Shown in pieces: positions 53,611-61,948 of a DNA stretch of 64,000 bases. Under the pieces are notes generated by a model. It saw nothing but the letters and a program-made list of their open reading frames with translations, had not been told where the DNA came from and ran no database searches. Numbering within the stretch: the stretch's first letter is position 1; each line of letters opens with the position of its first letter. Location: contig CBDAPE010000019.1 of the NCBI GenBank assembly GCA_965198325.1, forward strand, positions 310,001 to 374,000. Reading direction: 5' to 3'. Both the position numbers and the translations under genes were made by a program. Source of the stretch: CBDAPE01 sp965198325. GTDB taxonomy: Bacteria; Pseudomonadota; Alphaproteobacteria; UBA828; JAPUJA01.

Positions 53611-54372
53611 ATGTGCACCCTGGTGATCCTGCGCCGCCCCGGCAACCCGTGGCCCCTGCTTCTCGCCGCCAACCGCGACGAGATGACCGACCGGCCCTGG
53701 AGCGGACCCGCACGCCACTGGCCCGACCGGCCCGAGGTCGTCGCGGGGCGGGACGAGCTGGCCGGCGGAACCTGGCTCGGGGTCAACGATCACGGCGTAG
53801 CGGCCGGGATCCTCAACCGACCGGACGCGCTCGGCCCCGACCCCGGCAAGCGTTCCCGGGGCGAGCTGGTGCTCGAAGCCCTGGACCACGCCGACGCGGA
53901 CGAGGCCGCCGCCGCGCTGGCGGCGCTCGAGGGCTCGAGCTATCGGGCGTTCAATCTGGTGATTGCCGACAATCGGGACGCATTCTGGCTCAAGAGCAAG
54001 GGCGACGGCCCGGTGGGGGCCCAGCCGCTCCCGAAAGGCCTCTCCATGATTACGGCGTTCGACCTCAACGACGCCGCCTCACCCCGGATCGCCCGCTACC
54101 GCCCCGGTTTCGAAGCCGCCGCCGCGCCCGATCCCGCCGCCGGCGACTGGCGGGCCTGGATCGAGCTTCTGGCCGCGCGCGAGGCGTCGCCGGGCGTGGG
54201 CGAAGAGGGCGCGATGAGAATCGACCCGGCAACCGGCTTTGGCACGCTAAGTTCGTCGCTGATCGCGCTGCCGGCGGCGGGCGAAGCGGTCTACCTGTTT
54301 TCAGCCACGCCGCCCGGCGAGGGCGCTTACGAGCCCGTCCGCGACGCGACGGGTTTAAGCGGAAGGGCTTGA
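53611..54372 (+). CDS. NRDE (TANGO2-type) family protein
   Basis: The 253-residue protein starts MCTLVILRRPGNPWPLLLAANRDE, with the NRDE signature, followed by RPWSGPARHW and GTWLGVNDHGVAAGILNR. Cys-2 is the predicted nucleophile of the Ntn-type fold. Members relate to human TANGO2, and the bacterial role is unknown. ATG 53611 is used because the signature starts right there; the longer open frame upstream crosses the DUF1476 gene. Confidence 0.85.
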   Translation: MCTLVILRRPGNPWPLLLAANRDEMTDRPWSGPARHWPDRPEVVAGRDELAGGTWLGVNDHGVAAGILNRPDALGPDPGKRSRGELVLEALDHADADEAAAALAALEGSSYRAFNLVIADNRDAFWLKSKGDGPVGAQPLPKGLSMITAFDLNDAASPRIARYRPGFEAAAAPDPAAGDWRAWIELLAAREASPGVGEEGAMRIDPATGFGTLSSSLIALPAAGEAVYLFSATPPGEGAYEPVRDATGLSGRA

Positions 54373-54497
54373 AATCGACGAGGAAATTGCGCATTTGATT
54401 GTGCGAGCCTTAGGTTTCGGCTATGGTCCCGATAACCGCCGGCCAGCGCACGGACCCCCGTTGCGCGTCCCGGTTCTCCTGGTTCTGGAGGCCGACG

Positions 54498-55265
54498 ATG
54501 TCTCGTCGAAAGCGAATCTACGAGGGCAAGGCGAAAGTCCTGTTCGAAGGCCCGGAGCCCGGCACGCTGGTGCAGTATTTCAAGGACGACGCCAGCGTCG
54601 ACAACAACCGCAAGCGGGGTACGATCACCGGCAAGGGCGTGATTAACAACCTTTGGATCTCGGAATATCTGATGACGCGCCTGAGCGAGGTCGGCGTGCA
54701 CACCCACTTCGTCCGTCGGCTGAACATGCGCGAGCAGCTCGTGCGCGAAGTCGAGATCATCCCGATCCAGATCAACGTCCATAACGTCGCCGCGGGCGAC
54801 TTCGCCCAGCGCCTGGGCCTGCGCGAGGGCGACGCCCTGCCCCGCTCGATCGTCGAATACCGCTACAAATCGGACGAGCTCGAAGACCCGTTCGTCTCGG
54901 AAGAGCACATCACCGCATTCGGCTGGGCGACGCCCCAGGAGCTCGACGAGACCCTCTCGATGTCGCTCCGGATCAACGACTTTCTTTCGGGCCTCTTCCT
55001 GGGCATCGACATCCGGCTTGTGGACTTCCAGGTCGAATTCGGCCGGCTCTGGAACAACGACGAGATGCGCATCATCCTGGCCGACGAAATCAGTCCCGAT
55101 TCCTGCCGGCTGTGGGACGTCAAGACCAACGAAAAGCTCGATATGGACCGCTTCAGTAAGGATCTGGGCCGGGTCGAGGAGGCCTATCAGGAAGTAGCAC
55201 GCCGGCTCGGTATCCTGCCCGAAAGCGGCCCGCGCGACCTCCAGGGACCGGATGTAATGCAGTGA
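54498..55265 (+). CDS. purC: SAICAR synthetase
   Basis: The 255-residue enzyme has KRIYEGKAKVLFE at the start, KGVINNLWISEYLM, and the ATP- and substrate-site stretches LVDFQVEFGRLWN and LADEISPDSCRLWD. It joins aspartate to CAIR in purine synthesis. The start is ATG 54498 because the family begins there. It overlaps purS by four bases, giving a purC-purS-purQ-purL unit. Confidence 0.97.
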   Translation: MSRRKRIYEGKAKVLFEGPEPGTLVQYFKDDASVDNNRKRGTITGKGVINNLWISEYLMTRLSEVGVHTHFVRRLNMREQLVREVEIIPIQINVHNVAAGDFAQRLGLREGDALPRSIVEYRYKSDELEDPFVSEEHITAFGWATPQELDETLSMSLRINDFLSGLFLGIDIRLVDFQVEFGRLWNNDEMRIILADEISPDSCRLWDVKTNEKLDMDRFSKDLGRVEEAYQEVARRLGILPESGPRDLQGPDVMQ

Positions 55266-55504
55266 AGGCGCGGGTTCATATCACGCTGAAAGAGGGCGTT
55301 CTGGACCCCCAAGGCAAGACCATCGCGCAAGCCCTTCACTCTCTCGGATTCGATGGCGTCAATGGCGTACGCCAGGGAAAATTCATCGAACTCGATATCG
55401 ACGAGGCCGACGCGGACGCGGCGCGCGATGCCGTCGAGGCGATGTGCACGAAGCTCCTGGCGAACACCGTCATCGAGAACTACCACATCGATATCGATGC
55501 CTGA
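55262..55504 (+). CDS. purS: FGAM synthase subunit PurS
   Basis: The 80-residue protein starts at GTG 55262 and matches PurS: VHITLKEGVLDPQGKTIAQAL and LGFDGVNGVRQGKFIELD. It forms the multi-subunit formylglycinamidine synthase with PurQ and PurL. The overlap with purC indicates coupled translation. Confidence 0.96.
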   Translation: MKARVHITLKEGVLDPQGKTIAQALHSLGFDGVNGVRQGKFIELDIDEADADAARDAVEAMCTKLLANTVIENYHIDIDA

Positions 55505-55549
55505 GACGCGGGCGCCGCACGGCGCACCGGCGACCGGCCTGAGGCGCCC

Positions 55550-56239
55550 ATGAAAGCTGCCGTCATCGTCTTTCCCGGCTCGAACTGCGACCGCGACGTG
55601 CAGGTGGCGCTGGCCAGGAGCATGGGCGCCCCGCCCCTGATGATCTGGCACAAGGACACCGAGCTGCCCACGCTCGACCTGATCGTCGTGCCGGGCGGGT
55701 TCTCCTACGGCGATTACCTGCGCTGCGGCGCCATGGCCGCCCATTCGCCGATCATGCGGGAAGTCAAGCAGTACGCCGCCACGGGTGTGTGCGTTCTCGC
55801 CATCTGCAACGGCTTCCAGGTGGTCACCGAGGCGGGCCTGCTGCCGGGCGTGCTGATGACCAATGCGAACCTTCAGTTCATCTGCAAGGACGTCACGTTG
55901 CGGGTCGAGACGACCGACTCGGCCTTCGCTCGCCGCTATTCCGAGGGCCAGGTGATCCGCCTGCCGATCGCCCACCACGGCGGCAACTATTTCGCCGACG
56001 ACGCAACGCTCGAACGCCTTTCAGGCGAGGGGCGGATCGCGTTCCGCTATTGCGCGCCCGACGGCACGCTCGACGAAGCGTGGAACCCCAACGGCTCGCG
56101 ACAGGCGATCGCCGGCATCTACAACAAGGACCGCACGGTGCTCGGCATGATGCCCCACCCCGAGCGCCTCGCCGACCCCCTGCTGGGGGGTTCGGACGGC
56201 ATCGCGATGTTCGAGGGGCTGATGGACGCGCTGTCGTGA
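55550..56239 (+). CDS. purQ: FGAM synthase glutaminase subunit PurQ
   Basis: The 229-residue class I amidotransferase has the nucleophilic Cys in VLAICNGFQVV and the His-Glu pair in MMPHPERLADP. It releases ammonia from glutamine for PurL. It lies 45 bases after purS and overlaps the purL start by four bases. Confidence 0.97.
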   Translation: MKAAVIVFPGSNCDRDVQVALARSMGAPPLMIWHKDTELPTLDLIVVPGGFSYGDYLRCGAMAAHSPIMREVKQYAATGVCVLAICNGFQVVTEAGLLPGVLMTNANLQFICKDVTLRVETTDSAFARRYSEGQVIRLPIAHHGGNYFADDATLERLSGEGRIAFRYCAPDGTLDEAWNPNGSRQAIAGIYNKDRTVLGMMPHPERLADPLLGGSDGIAMFEGLMDALS

Positions 56240-58464
56240 GCGAGGCGGCGATCACGCCCGAAACCGTCGAACGCCACGGGTTGACGGCGCAAGAGTACGA
56301 ACGGGTTCTCGAGATCATGGGCCGGGAGCCGAACCTCACCGAACTCGGCATCTTCTCGGTGATGTGGAGCGAGCACTGTTCCTACAAATCGTCCAAGAAA
56401 TGGCTGCGCCGTCTGCCGACGGACGCACCGTGGGTGATCCACGGCCCAGGCGAGAATGCGGGCGTCGTCGACATCGGCGACGGCCAGGCGGCGATCTTCA
56501 AGATGGAAAGCCACAACCACCCCTCCTTCATCGAACCCTATCAGGGCGCGGCGACGGGGGTCGGGGGAATCTTGCGCGACGTGTTCACCATGGGCGCCCG
56601 CCCGATCGCCAACCTCAACGCCCTTCGCTTCGGTGAGCCCGAAAACGCCAAGACCCGCCACCTCGTGAGCGGCGTGGTTTCGGGCATCGGCGGCTACGGC
56701 AATTGCGTCGGCATCCCGACCGTGGGCGGCGAATGCACGTTCCACGCCTCGTATAACGGCAACAACCTGGTCAACGCGATGACCGTGGGGCTGGTGGACC
56801 GGGACAAGATCTTTCTCTCGGCCGCGGGCGGCATCGGCAATCTCGTGGTCTATGTAGGCTCGAAGACCGGGCGCGACGGCATTCACGGCGCGACCATGGC
56901 GTCAGCCGAGTTCGACGAGGATTCGGAGGCCAAGAAGCCCACGGTGCAGGTCGGGGACCCGTTCACGGAAAAGCTGTTGATCGAGGCCTGCCTTGAGCTG
57001 ATGGCGACCGACGCGATCGTCGCGATCCAGGACATGGGCGCCGCGGGACTGACCTCGTCGAGCTTCGAGATGGCCTCGAAGGGCGGCACGGGAATCGAGA
57101 TGGATCTGTCCGCCGTGCCCGTGCGCGAAACCGGCATAACAGCTTACGAGGTCATGCTGTCCGAAAGCCAGGAGCGGATGCTGATGGTCATCCCGCCCGG
57201 GCGCGAGGCCGATGCCCGCGCGGTGTTCGAAAAGTGGGAGCTGGATTTCGCGGTGGTCGGCACGGTGACCGATACGGGCCGGATGCGCCTCGTCATGGCC
57301 GGCGAGACGGTCGCCGACCTGCCGATCGCCCCGCTTGTGGCCGCGGCACCCGAGCTCGACCGGGCCCATGACGCGCCGGCGGAGCCGGACGCGATTGGAG
57401 AGCGCGCGAATGCGGCACCGGCCGGCACGCGCGAAGCGCTTCTCCGCCTGCTCGGCTGCCCGGACCTGTGCTCGAAACGCTGGATCTGGGAGCAATACGA
57501 CCACATGGTGATGGCCGACACTGTGCAGCGCCCGGGCGGCGATGCGGCGGTCGTGCGCGTCCACGGCACCGACAAGGGCCTCGCCCTGACGATCGACTGC
57601 ACACCGCGTTACTGTGCCGCCGACCCGAAGACCGGCGGCGCCCAGGCGGTCGCCGAAACCTGGCGCAACCTGAGCGCGACAGGCGCCACACCGCTCGCCA
57701 TCACCGACTGCCTCAATTTCGGCAACCCGGAACGCGCCGACGTGATGGGCCAGTTCGTCCATTGCATCGAGGGCATGCGCGAAGCCTGCCTGGCGCTCGA
57801 CTACCCGGTGATCTCCGGCAACGTCTCGTTCTACAACGAGACCAACGGCAAGGCGGTTCAGCCGACCCCGGGAATTGGCGGCGTCGGCCTGATTTCGGAC
57901 CTCTCCCGGATGGCTACGCCTGCCTTCGCGCGCGCCGGGGAGAGCATTATTCTGATCGGCGAGACCGCCGGGCACCTGGGGGCATCGCTCTATCTGCAGG
58001 TGATCGGGGGCATCGAGGCGGGCGCGCCGCCGCCCGTGGACCTGGGCGCGGAACGGCAGACCGGCGATTTCGCGCGGGGCCTGATCACAGCGGGGCGGGT
58101 CAGCGCCTGCCACGACATCGCCGACGGTGGCTTGATGGTGGCCCTGGCCGAGATGGCGCTGGCAACGCTGGCAAACGGCGAGCCGATCGGAGCCGACGTG
58201 GAGCCCGCGAACGGGGCGATCCCCCTGCATCGCTGGCTGTTCGGCGAGGACCAGGCACGCTATCTGGTGACGGCCCGAATGGACGAGGCCGAAGCGATCC
58301 TGGCGGACGCGAGGACGGCGGGAATCCCTGCGGCGCGGGTCGGCGTCACGGGCGGCGATGCGTTGACTCTGGCGGGAGCCGATGCCATATCGTTAGCCGA
58401 ACTCAATGCGGCGCACGAAAGCTGGCTGCCCGATTACATGGCCCGCTCCCAAGACCGCGGCTAA
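56236..58464 (+). CDS. purL: FGAM synthase large subunit PurL (small form)
   Basis: Starting at GTG 56236, the product is 742 residues, the length of the PurL form that needs PurS and PurQ. Key stretches are SVMWSEHCSYKSSKKWL, FKMESHNHPSFIEPYQG and GVVSGIGGYGNCVGIPTVGGE, and the second half has VISGNVSFYNETNG and CHDIADGGLMVALAEM. It forms FGAM using ATP. The start was fixed from the overlap with purQ, because the frame is open much further upstream as a shadow. Confidence 0.97.
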   Translation: MSEAAITPETVERHGLTAQEYERVLEIMGREPNLTELGIFSVMWSEHCSYKSSKKWLRRLPTDAPWVIHGPGENAGVVDIGDGQAAIFKMESHNHPSFIEPYQGAATGVGGILRDVFTMGARPIANLNALRFGEPENAKTRHLVSGVVSGIGGYGNCVGIPTVGGECTFHASYNGNNLVNAMTVGLVDRDKIFLSAAGGIGNLVVYVGSKTGRDGIHGATMASAEFDEDSEAKKPTVQVGDPFTEKLLIEACLELMATDAIVAIQDMGAAGLTSSSFEMASKGGTGIEMDLSAVPVRETGITAYEVMLSESQERMLMVIPPGREADARAVFEKWELDFAVVGTVTDTGRMRLVMAGETVADLPIAPLVAAAPELDRAHDAPAEPDAIGERANAAPAGTREALLRLLGCPDLCSKRWIWEQYDHMVMADTVQRPGGDAAVVRVHGTDKGLALTIDCTPRYCAADPKTGGAQAVAETWRNLSATGATPLAITDCLNFGNPERADVMGQFVHCIEGMREACLALDYPVISGNVSFYNETNGKAVQPTPGIGGVGLISDLSRMATPAFARAGESIILIGETAGHLGASLYLQVIGGIEAGAPPPVDLGAERQTGDFARGLITAGRVSACHDIADGGLMVALAEMALATLANGEPIGADVEPANGAIPLHRWLFGEDQARYLVTARMDEAEAILADARTAGIPAARVGVTGGDALTLAGADAISLAELNAAHESWLPDYMARSQDRG

Positions 58465-58477
58465 GGAGACACGCCGA

Positions 58478-58720
58478 ATGGCGATGGACGCACAGGAAAT
58501 CGAGCGGCTTATCCGGGACTCCATCCCGGATGCGGATGTGACGATCAACGATCTGCGGGGTGACGGCGATCACTACGCCGCCCGGGTGATCTCGACCGCG
58601 TTCAAGGGGAAGACCCGGGTGCAGCAGCACCAGATGGTCTATTCCGCCCTTCAGGGCAACATGGGCAACGCACTGCACGCCCTGGCGCTCCAGACGGGAC
58701 TTCCCGAAGACGCCACCTAA
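58478..58720 (+). CDS. bolA: BolA family protein
   Basis: The 80-residue protein has EIERLIRDSIPDADVTIND, a central HYAARVISTAFKGKTRVQQHQMVY and a C-terminal LHALALQTGLP, the pattern of the BolA-like proteins that partner monothiol glutaredoxins. Its Cys is absent, and the conserved His in QQHQ is present. It lies 13 bases after purL and just before grxD, so the two probably act together in Fe-S sensing or delivery. Confidence 0.93.
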   Translation: MAMDAQEIERLIRDSIPDADVTINDLRGDGDHYAARVISTAFKGKTRVQQHQMVYSALQGNMGNALHALALQTGLPEDAT

Positions 58721-58738
58721 CCGCTATCCACAGGAACG

Positions 58739-59083
58739 ATGACAATGACCGACAACCCGGCTTTCGAGCAGATCAACCAGCACCTCACGGCCAACGACGT
58801 GGTGCTCTTCATGAAGGGCACGCCGGTGTTTCCCCAATGCGGCTTCTCAGCCGCCGTGGTTCAGGCGCTGAGCGTGATGGGCGTGAAGTTCAAGGGCATC
58901 GACGTGCTCGCCGACCCGGGCCTGCGCGAGGGCATCAAGCAGTTCAGCAACTGGCCGACGGTGCCCCAGCTCTACGTCAAGGGCGAGTTCGTCGGCGGCT
59001 GCGACATCGTGCGCGAGATGTACGAGACCGGCGAGCTCGAGCAGTTCTTCAACGACAAGGGCGTCGAGCGCGCCGAAGTCTGA
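58739..59083 (+). CDS. grxD: monothiol glutaredoxin, Grx4/CGFS type
   Basis: The 114-residue protein carries the CGFS active site in FPQCGFSAAVVQAL, along with KGTP, WPTVPQLYVKGEFVGG and CDIVREMYETGEL. Monothiol CGFS glutaredoxins bind [2Fe-2S] clusters with glutathione and work with BolA proteins. It follows bolA by 18 bases. ATG 58739 or the second ATG at 58745 could be the start. Confidence 0.96.
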   Translation: MTMTDNPAFEQINQHLTANDVVLFMKGTPVFPQCGFSAAVVQALSVMGVKFKGIDVLADPGLREGIKQFSNWPTVPQLYVKGEFVGGCDIVREMYETGELEQFFNDKGVERAEV

Positions 59084-59085
59084 GC

Positions 59086-59445
59086 GTGACGGAGCTCTCG
59101 CCCGAGACGATTTCGGGCTACCACGCGCATATCTACTACGACGAGGCCAGCCGGGACTTCGCGGCGGATCTACGGATGCGGATCGGCGCATTGTTCGAGG
59201 TCCGGCTCGGGCGCATGCACGATGTGCCCGTCGGCCCCCACCCCGGCGCGATGTATCAGATCGCCTTTGCGCCCGATCAATACGCCGCGTTCATCCCTTG
59301 GCTGATGCTCAATCGGGCCGGGCTGACGGTGTTCCTGCACCCCGAAACCGGCGACGACCTCGCCAATCATACGGACCATGCCATCTGGATGGGCGCGATG
59401 CTGGAGCTGGATACGAGTGTTCTCGAGGATCACCCCGAGGACTAG
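59086..59445 (+). CDS. DOPA 4,5-dioxygenase family protein
   Basis: The 119-residue product starts at GTG 59086 and shows the family motifs ISGYHAHIYYD at the N terminus and PVGPHPGAMYQIAF with a second His. HPETGDDLANHTDHAIWMG lies near the C terminus. The family includes plant and fungal DOPA extradiol dioxygenases, but bacterial members of this short form are of unknown role. It follows grxD by two bases and is probably the end of the operon. Confidence 0.85.
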   Translation: MTELSPETISGYHAHIYYDEASRDFAADLRMRIGALFEVRLGRMHDVPVGPHPGAMYQIAFAPDQYAAFIPWLMLNRAGLTVFLHPETGDDLANHTDHAIWMGAMLELDTSVLEDHPED

Positions 59446-59474
59446 CGCAGCCTGTAACGACGCAACCTTCGGAC

Positions 59475-59510
59475 ATGAAAATGGCCGCTCACCTCACAGT
59501 GGCGGCCGTT
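59475..59510 (-). terminator. Rho-independent terminator after rpsD
   Basis: On the reverse strand AACGGCCGC pairs with GCGGCCATT across a 13-base loop, and the stem is followed by ATTTTC. The nine-pair stem (one G-U) and T run fit an intrinsic terminator. It lies 22 bases after the rpsD stop. Confidence 0.7.
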
Positions 59511-59531
59511 CGTTGAACGGGTCGGCGCCCG

Positions 59532-60155
59532 CTAGCCCATCTTCGAGTAGTACTCGATGACCAGGTTGGGCTCCATCTCGACGGGATAGGGCACCTCGTC
59601 GAAGCTCGGCACTCGCGTGAAGGTTCCCTTCATGACGGCGTGATCGACCTCGAGATAGTCGGGCACGTCGCGCTCCGGCGAGGCGACGGCTTCAAGAACC
59701 AGGCCCAGCTCGCGGGACTTCTGCTTGATCTCGATGGCGTCGCCTTCCTTGACCCGGTAACTCGGGATGTTGACCCGCCGGCCGTTGACCAGGATGTGGC
59801 CGTGGTTGACGAACTGGCGGGCGGCGAACACCGTGGGGACGAACTTCATGCGGTAGATCGCGGCGTCGAGGCGGCTCTCCAGCAGGCCAATGAGGTTTTC
59901 GCTGGTATCACCGCGCCGGCGCGCCGCATGTTCGTAGGTGCGGCGGAACTGCTTCTCGGTGATGTTGCCGTAATAGCCCTTGAGCTTCTGTTTCGCCTGA
60001 AGCTGAATTCCGAAGCTCGACAGCTTGCGCCCGCGCCGCTGGCCGTGCAGGCCGGGGCCGTATTCGCGCGTGTTCGTCGGACTTTTCGGGCGGCCCCAAA
60101 GATTGATCTTCAGGCGCCGACAAATCTTGTATTTCGACTGCTTCCGCTTCGACAT
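59532..60155 (-). CDS. rpsD: 30S ribosomal protein S4
   Basis: The 207-residue protein begins MSKRKQSKYKICRRLK and has the S4 RNA-binding domain RQFVNHGHILVNGRRVN. S4 starts assembly of the small subunit and can repress translation of its own operon in some bacteria. Start ATG 60155 is chosen from the family N terminus; upstream the frame is open to 60296. Transcribed alone here, with a terminator after it. Confidence 0.97.
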   Translation of the reverse strand: MSKRKQSKYKICRRLKINLWGRPKSPTNTREYGPGLHGQRRGRKLSSFGIQLQAKQKLKGYYGNITEKQFRRTYEHAARRRGDTSENLIGLLESRLDAAIYRMKFVPTVFAARQFVNHGHILVNGRRVNIPSYRVKEGDAIEIKQKSRELGLVLEAVASPERDVPDYLEVDHAVMKGTFTRVPSFDEVPYPVEMEPNLVIEYYSKMG

Positions 60156-60394
60156 TCGGGCTCTCGGAATAAACAGATGGCCCGAAAAGCCCCTCCCAAC
60201 GAACCTGGAGGCTCCTCGCGCCAAGCGGGCGTAATATAGCGCTCGAGCGGGCCTTGTCAAACGTGAATCACCGCTGGTTTCCAGCGGTATTCGCAAATCT
60301 CCGTTCCTCCCTGCCGTGCACCTTGCTCCGCGTGTTGGAACGGGCGACGGGACTTGCTAGGCTGTCGAGAGCTTCGGATTTCAGACCGGGGCGA

Positions 60395-60466
60395 GGCCAC
60401 CGTCTTCGGTGGCCGGGAGAAACCGTGCGGGAATCTCCGCTCCCGCACGCCACCACATGGCCACCG
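60395..60466 (+). promoter_or_regulatory. candidate structured leader with mutually exclusive pairing, upstream of an ASCH gene
   Basis: The 334-base gap between rpsD and the ASCH gene (60156-60489) holds this structure; the rest should include the rpsD promoter. GGCCACCG (60395-60402) pairs with CGGTGGCC (60407-60414) over a TCTT loop. A second hairpin, CGTGCGGGA with TCCCGCACG (60424-60449), follows. A second GGCCACCG at 60459-60466 could pair with the same CGGTGGCC, so the two states exclude each other. The last copy lies some ten bases before the AAAGGA site of the gene at 60490. This resembles a switch between free and masked initiation. I cannot name a known riboswitch class. Confidence 0.5.
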
Positions 60467-60489
60467 GCAGGCCAGCAAAGGAACGCGCT

Positions 60490-60975
60490 ATGCTTTTCTT
60501 CGACACGCCCGAAACCGCAGCCTTCTGGCAACAGGCCTGCGAAGCCGAGGGACTCGACCCGGCGGCACCCCATCATGCCGGGACCTTCTCCGCACCGGGG
60601 GGTGGTTACGACGAGGCCTTCAACGAAGAACTCGCCGCGTTGGTGCGCGATGGCCAGAAACGGGGCACGACGCACATGACGCTCGAATTCGAGCACCGGG
60701 CCATCCCCTTGCGCGATATCGGGCACTACTGGGTCGTGACGACGACGGGCGGCACGCCGTTCTGCGTCGTGCGCATCACGAACGTGGCGGTCGTGCCGTA
60801 CGAGGACGTCACGCCCGAGTTCGCAGCCTCGGAAGGCGAGGGCGATCTGAGCCTCGCGTTCTGGCAGGGCGCTCATATCGACTACTTCAAGGATCAGTGC
60901 CGCCAATGGGGCTATGAATGGCGGGACAGCCAGCCGGTGGTGTGCGAAAGCTTCGAATTGATTTACCGACCGTAG
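60490..60975 (+). CDS. ASCH-domain protein
   Basis: The 161-residue protein has an ASCH-type core (GTTHMTLEFEHRAIPLRDIG, then YWVVTTTGGTPFCVVRITNV) and a C-terminal FWQGAHIDYFKDQCRQWGY. ASCH domains share the PUA-like fold and are thought to bind RNA or nucleotides, and related small proteins hydrolyse acetylcytidine. ATG 60490 follows an AAAGGA site, and the family begins at the N terminus. The possible RNA switch just upstream raises the chance of autoregulation. Substrate is unproven. Confidence 0.8.
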   Translation: MLFFDTPETAAFWQQACEAEGLDPAAPHHAGTFSAPGGGYDEAFNEELAALVRDGQKRGTTHMTLEFEHRAIPLRDIGHYWVVTTTGGTPFCVVRITNVAVVPYEDVTPEFAASEGEGDLSLAFWQGAHIDYFKDQCRQWGYEWRDSQPVVCESFELIYRP

Positions 60976-61098
60976 GGTCGGCGGCGGTCTTCCGAGACTC
61001 CAATTAAATACCGGGCGGCCTTCGGAAATGGGCTAAACTCGATGCCGAACAAGACGGACCCAGGCGGCTTCAATGCCACGCGGAGAGACGCATCGACC

Positions 61099-61932
61099 AT
61101 GGAACAGGTTCACAGCGTTACGGGCGGCGGCGGCCTGATGTTGTCGGTGCGGGAATGGGGCAAGGCCGACGGCCCGCCGATCCTGCTGATTCACGGGTTT
61201 TCGCAATGCCACCTGTGCTGGGGGGCGCAGGTGGGCAGCACTCTGGCCGACGATTTCCGGCTGGTCGCCCTCGACCTGCGCGGCCATGGCATGTCGGACA
61301 AGCCTCTGGAGATCGGGGCCTACACCGACGGCAAGCTGTGGGCCGACGACATTGCCGCGGTGATCGACCAGCTCGAAATCGACGGGCCGGTCCTGGTCGG
61401 CTGGTCCTATGGCGGCTTCATCATGGCCGACTATGTGACCCATTACGGCCAGGAAAAGATCGGCGGGCTCAACTTCGTGGGCGCCGCAGTCAAGATGGGA
61501 ACCGACGAGGCGGTGGCGATGATGGGGCCCGGCTTTCTCGAAAACATTGAGGACGTACGCCAGCCCGACCTGCCGACACAGATTACGGCGCTCCGCCGCT
61601 TCATCCGCGCCTGCACGGCCGAACCCCTGGGCGACGATGCCTTCGAGACGGTGCTTTGCTACAATATGGCGGTTCCGTGGCAAGTCCGGCTCGGGTTGAC
61701 GAGCCGCGAGCTCGACTACGACGAGGTTCTCAAAACCCTCTCGGTGCCTGCTCTGGTGACCCACGGAACGGCGGATCAGCTTGTGCTCCCCTCGATGGCG
61801 GAGCATATCGTCAAGACCGTGCCCGGCGCGAAACCGTCGTTCTACGACGGTGTGGGGCATGTGCCCTTCGTCGAGGATATCGACCGGTTCAACGACGAGC
61901 TACGCAACCTGACGACTCGCGCCAACGCATGA
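61099..61932 (+). CDS. alpha/beta-hydrolase
   Basis: The 277-residue enzyme has ILLIHGFSQ for the oxyanion region, the nucleophile elbow VGWSYGGFI with Ser, DQLVLPSMA holding the acid and GVGHVPFVED with the catalytic His. The fold resembles haloperoxidase- or esterase-like hydrolases. The substrate cannot be read. The frame is open to 61042, but ATG 61099 starts a normal family N terminus. It precedes a Rieske oxygenase by 16 bases in the same direction and may act in the same pathway. Confidence 0.82.
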   Translation: MEQVHSVTGGGGLMLSVREWGKADGPPILLIHGFSQCHLCWGAQVGSTLADDFRLVALDLRGHGMSDKPLEIGAYTDGKLWADDIAAVIDQLEIDGPVLVGWSYGGFIMADYVTHYGQEKIGGLNFVGAAVKMGTDEAVAMMGPGFLENIEDVRQPDLPTQITALRRFIRACTAEPLGDDAFETVLCYNMAVPWQVRLGLTSRELDYDEVLKTLSVPALVTHGTADQLVLPSMAEHIVKTVPGAKPSFYDGVGHVPFVEDIDRFNDELRNLTTRANA

Positions 61933-61948
61933 TCGGAGGACGCGGACC

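Noticed and set aside
60395..60466. Assignment of the ASCH leader to a known riboswitch class
   Set aside because: I compared it by eye with the glycine, cobalamin, ZTP, THF, SAM-II and mini-ykkC patterns and the conserved cores are absent.
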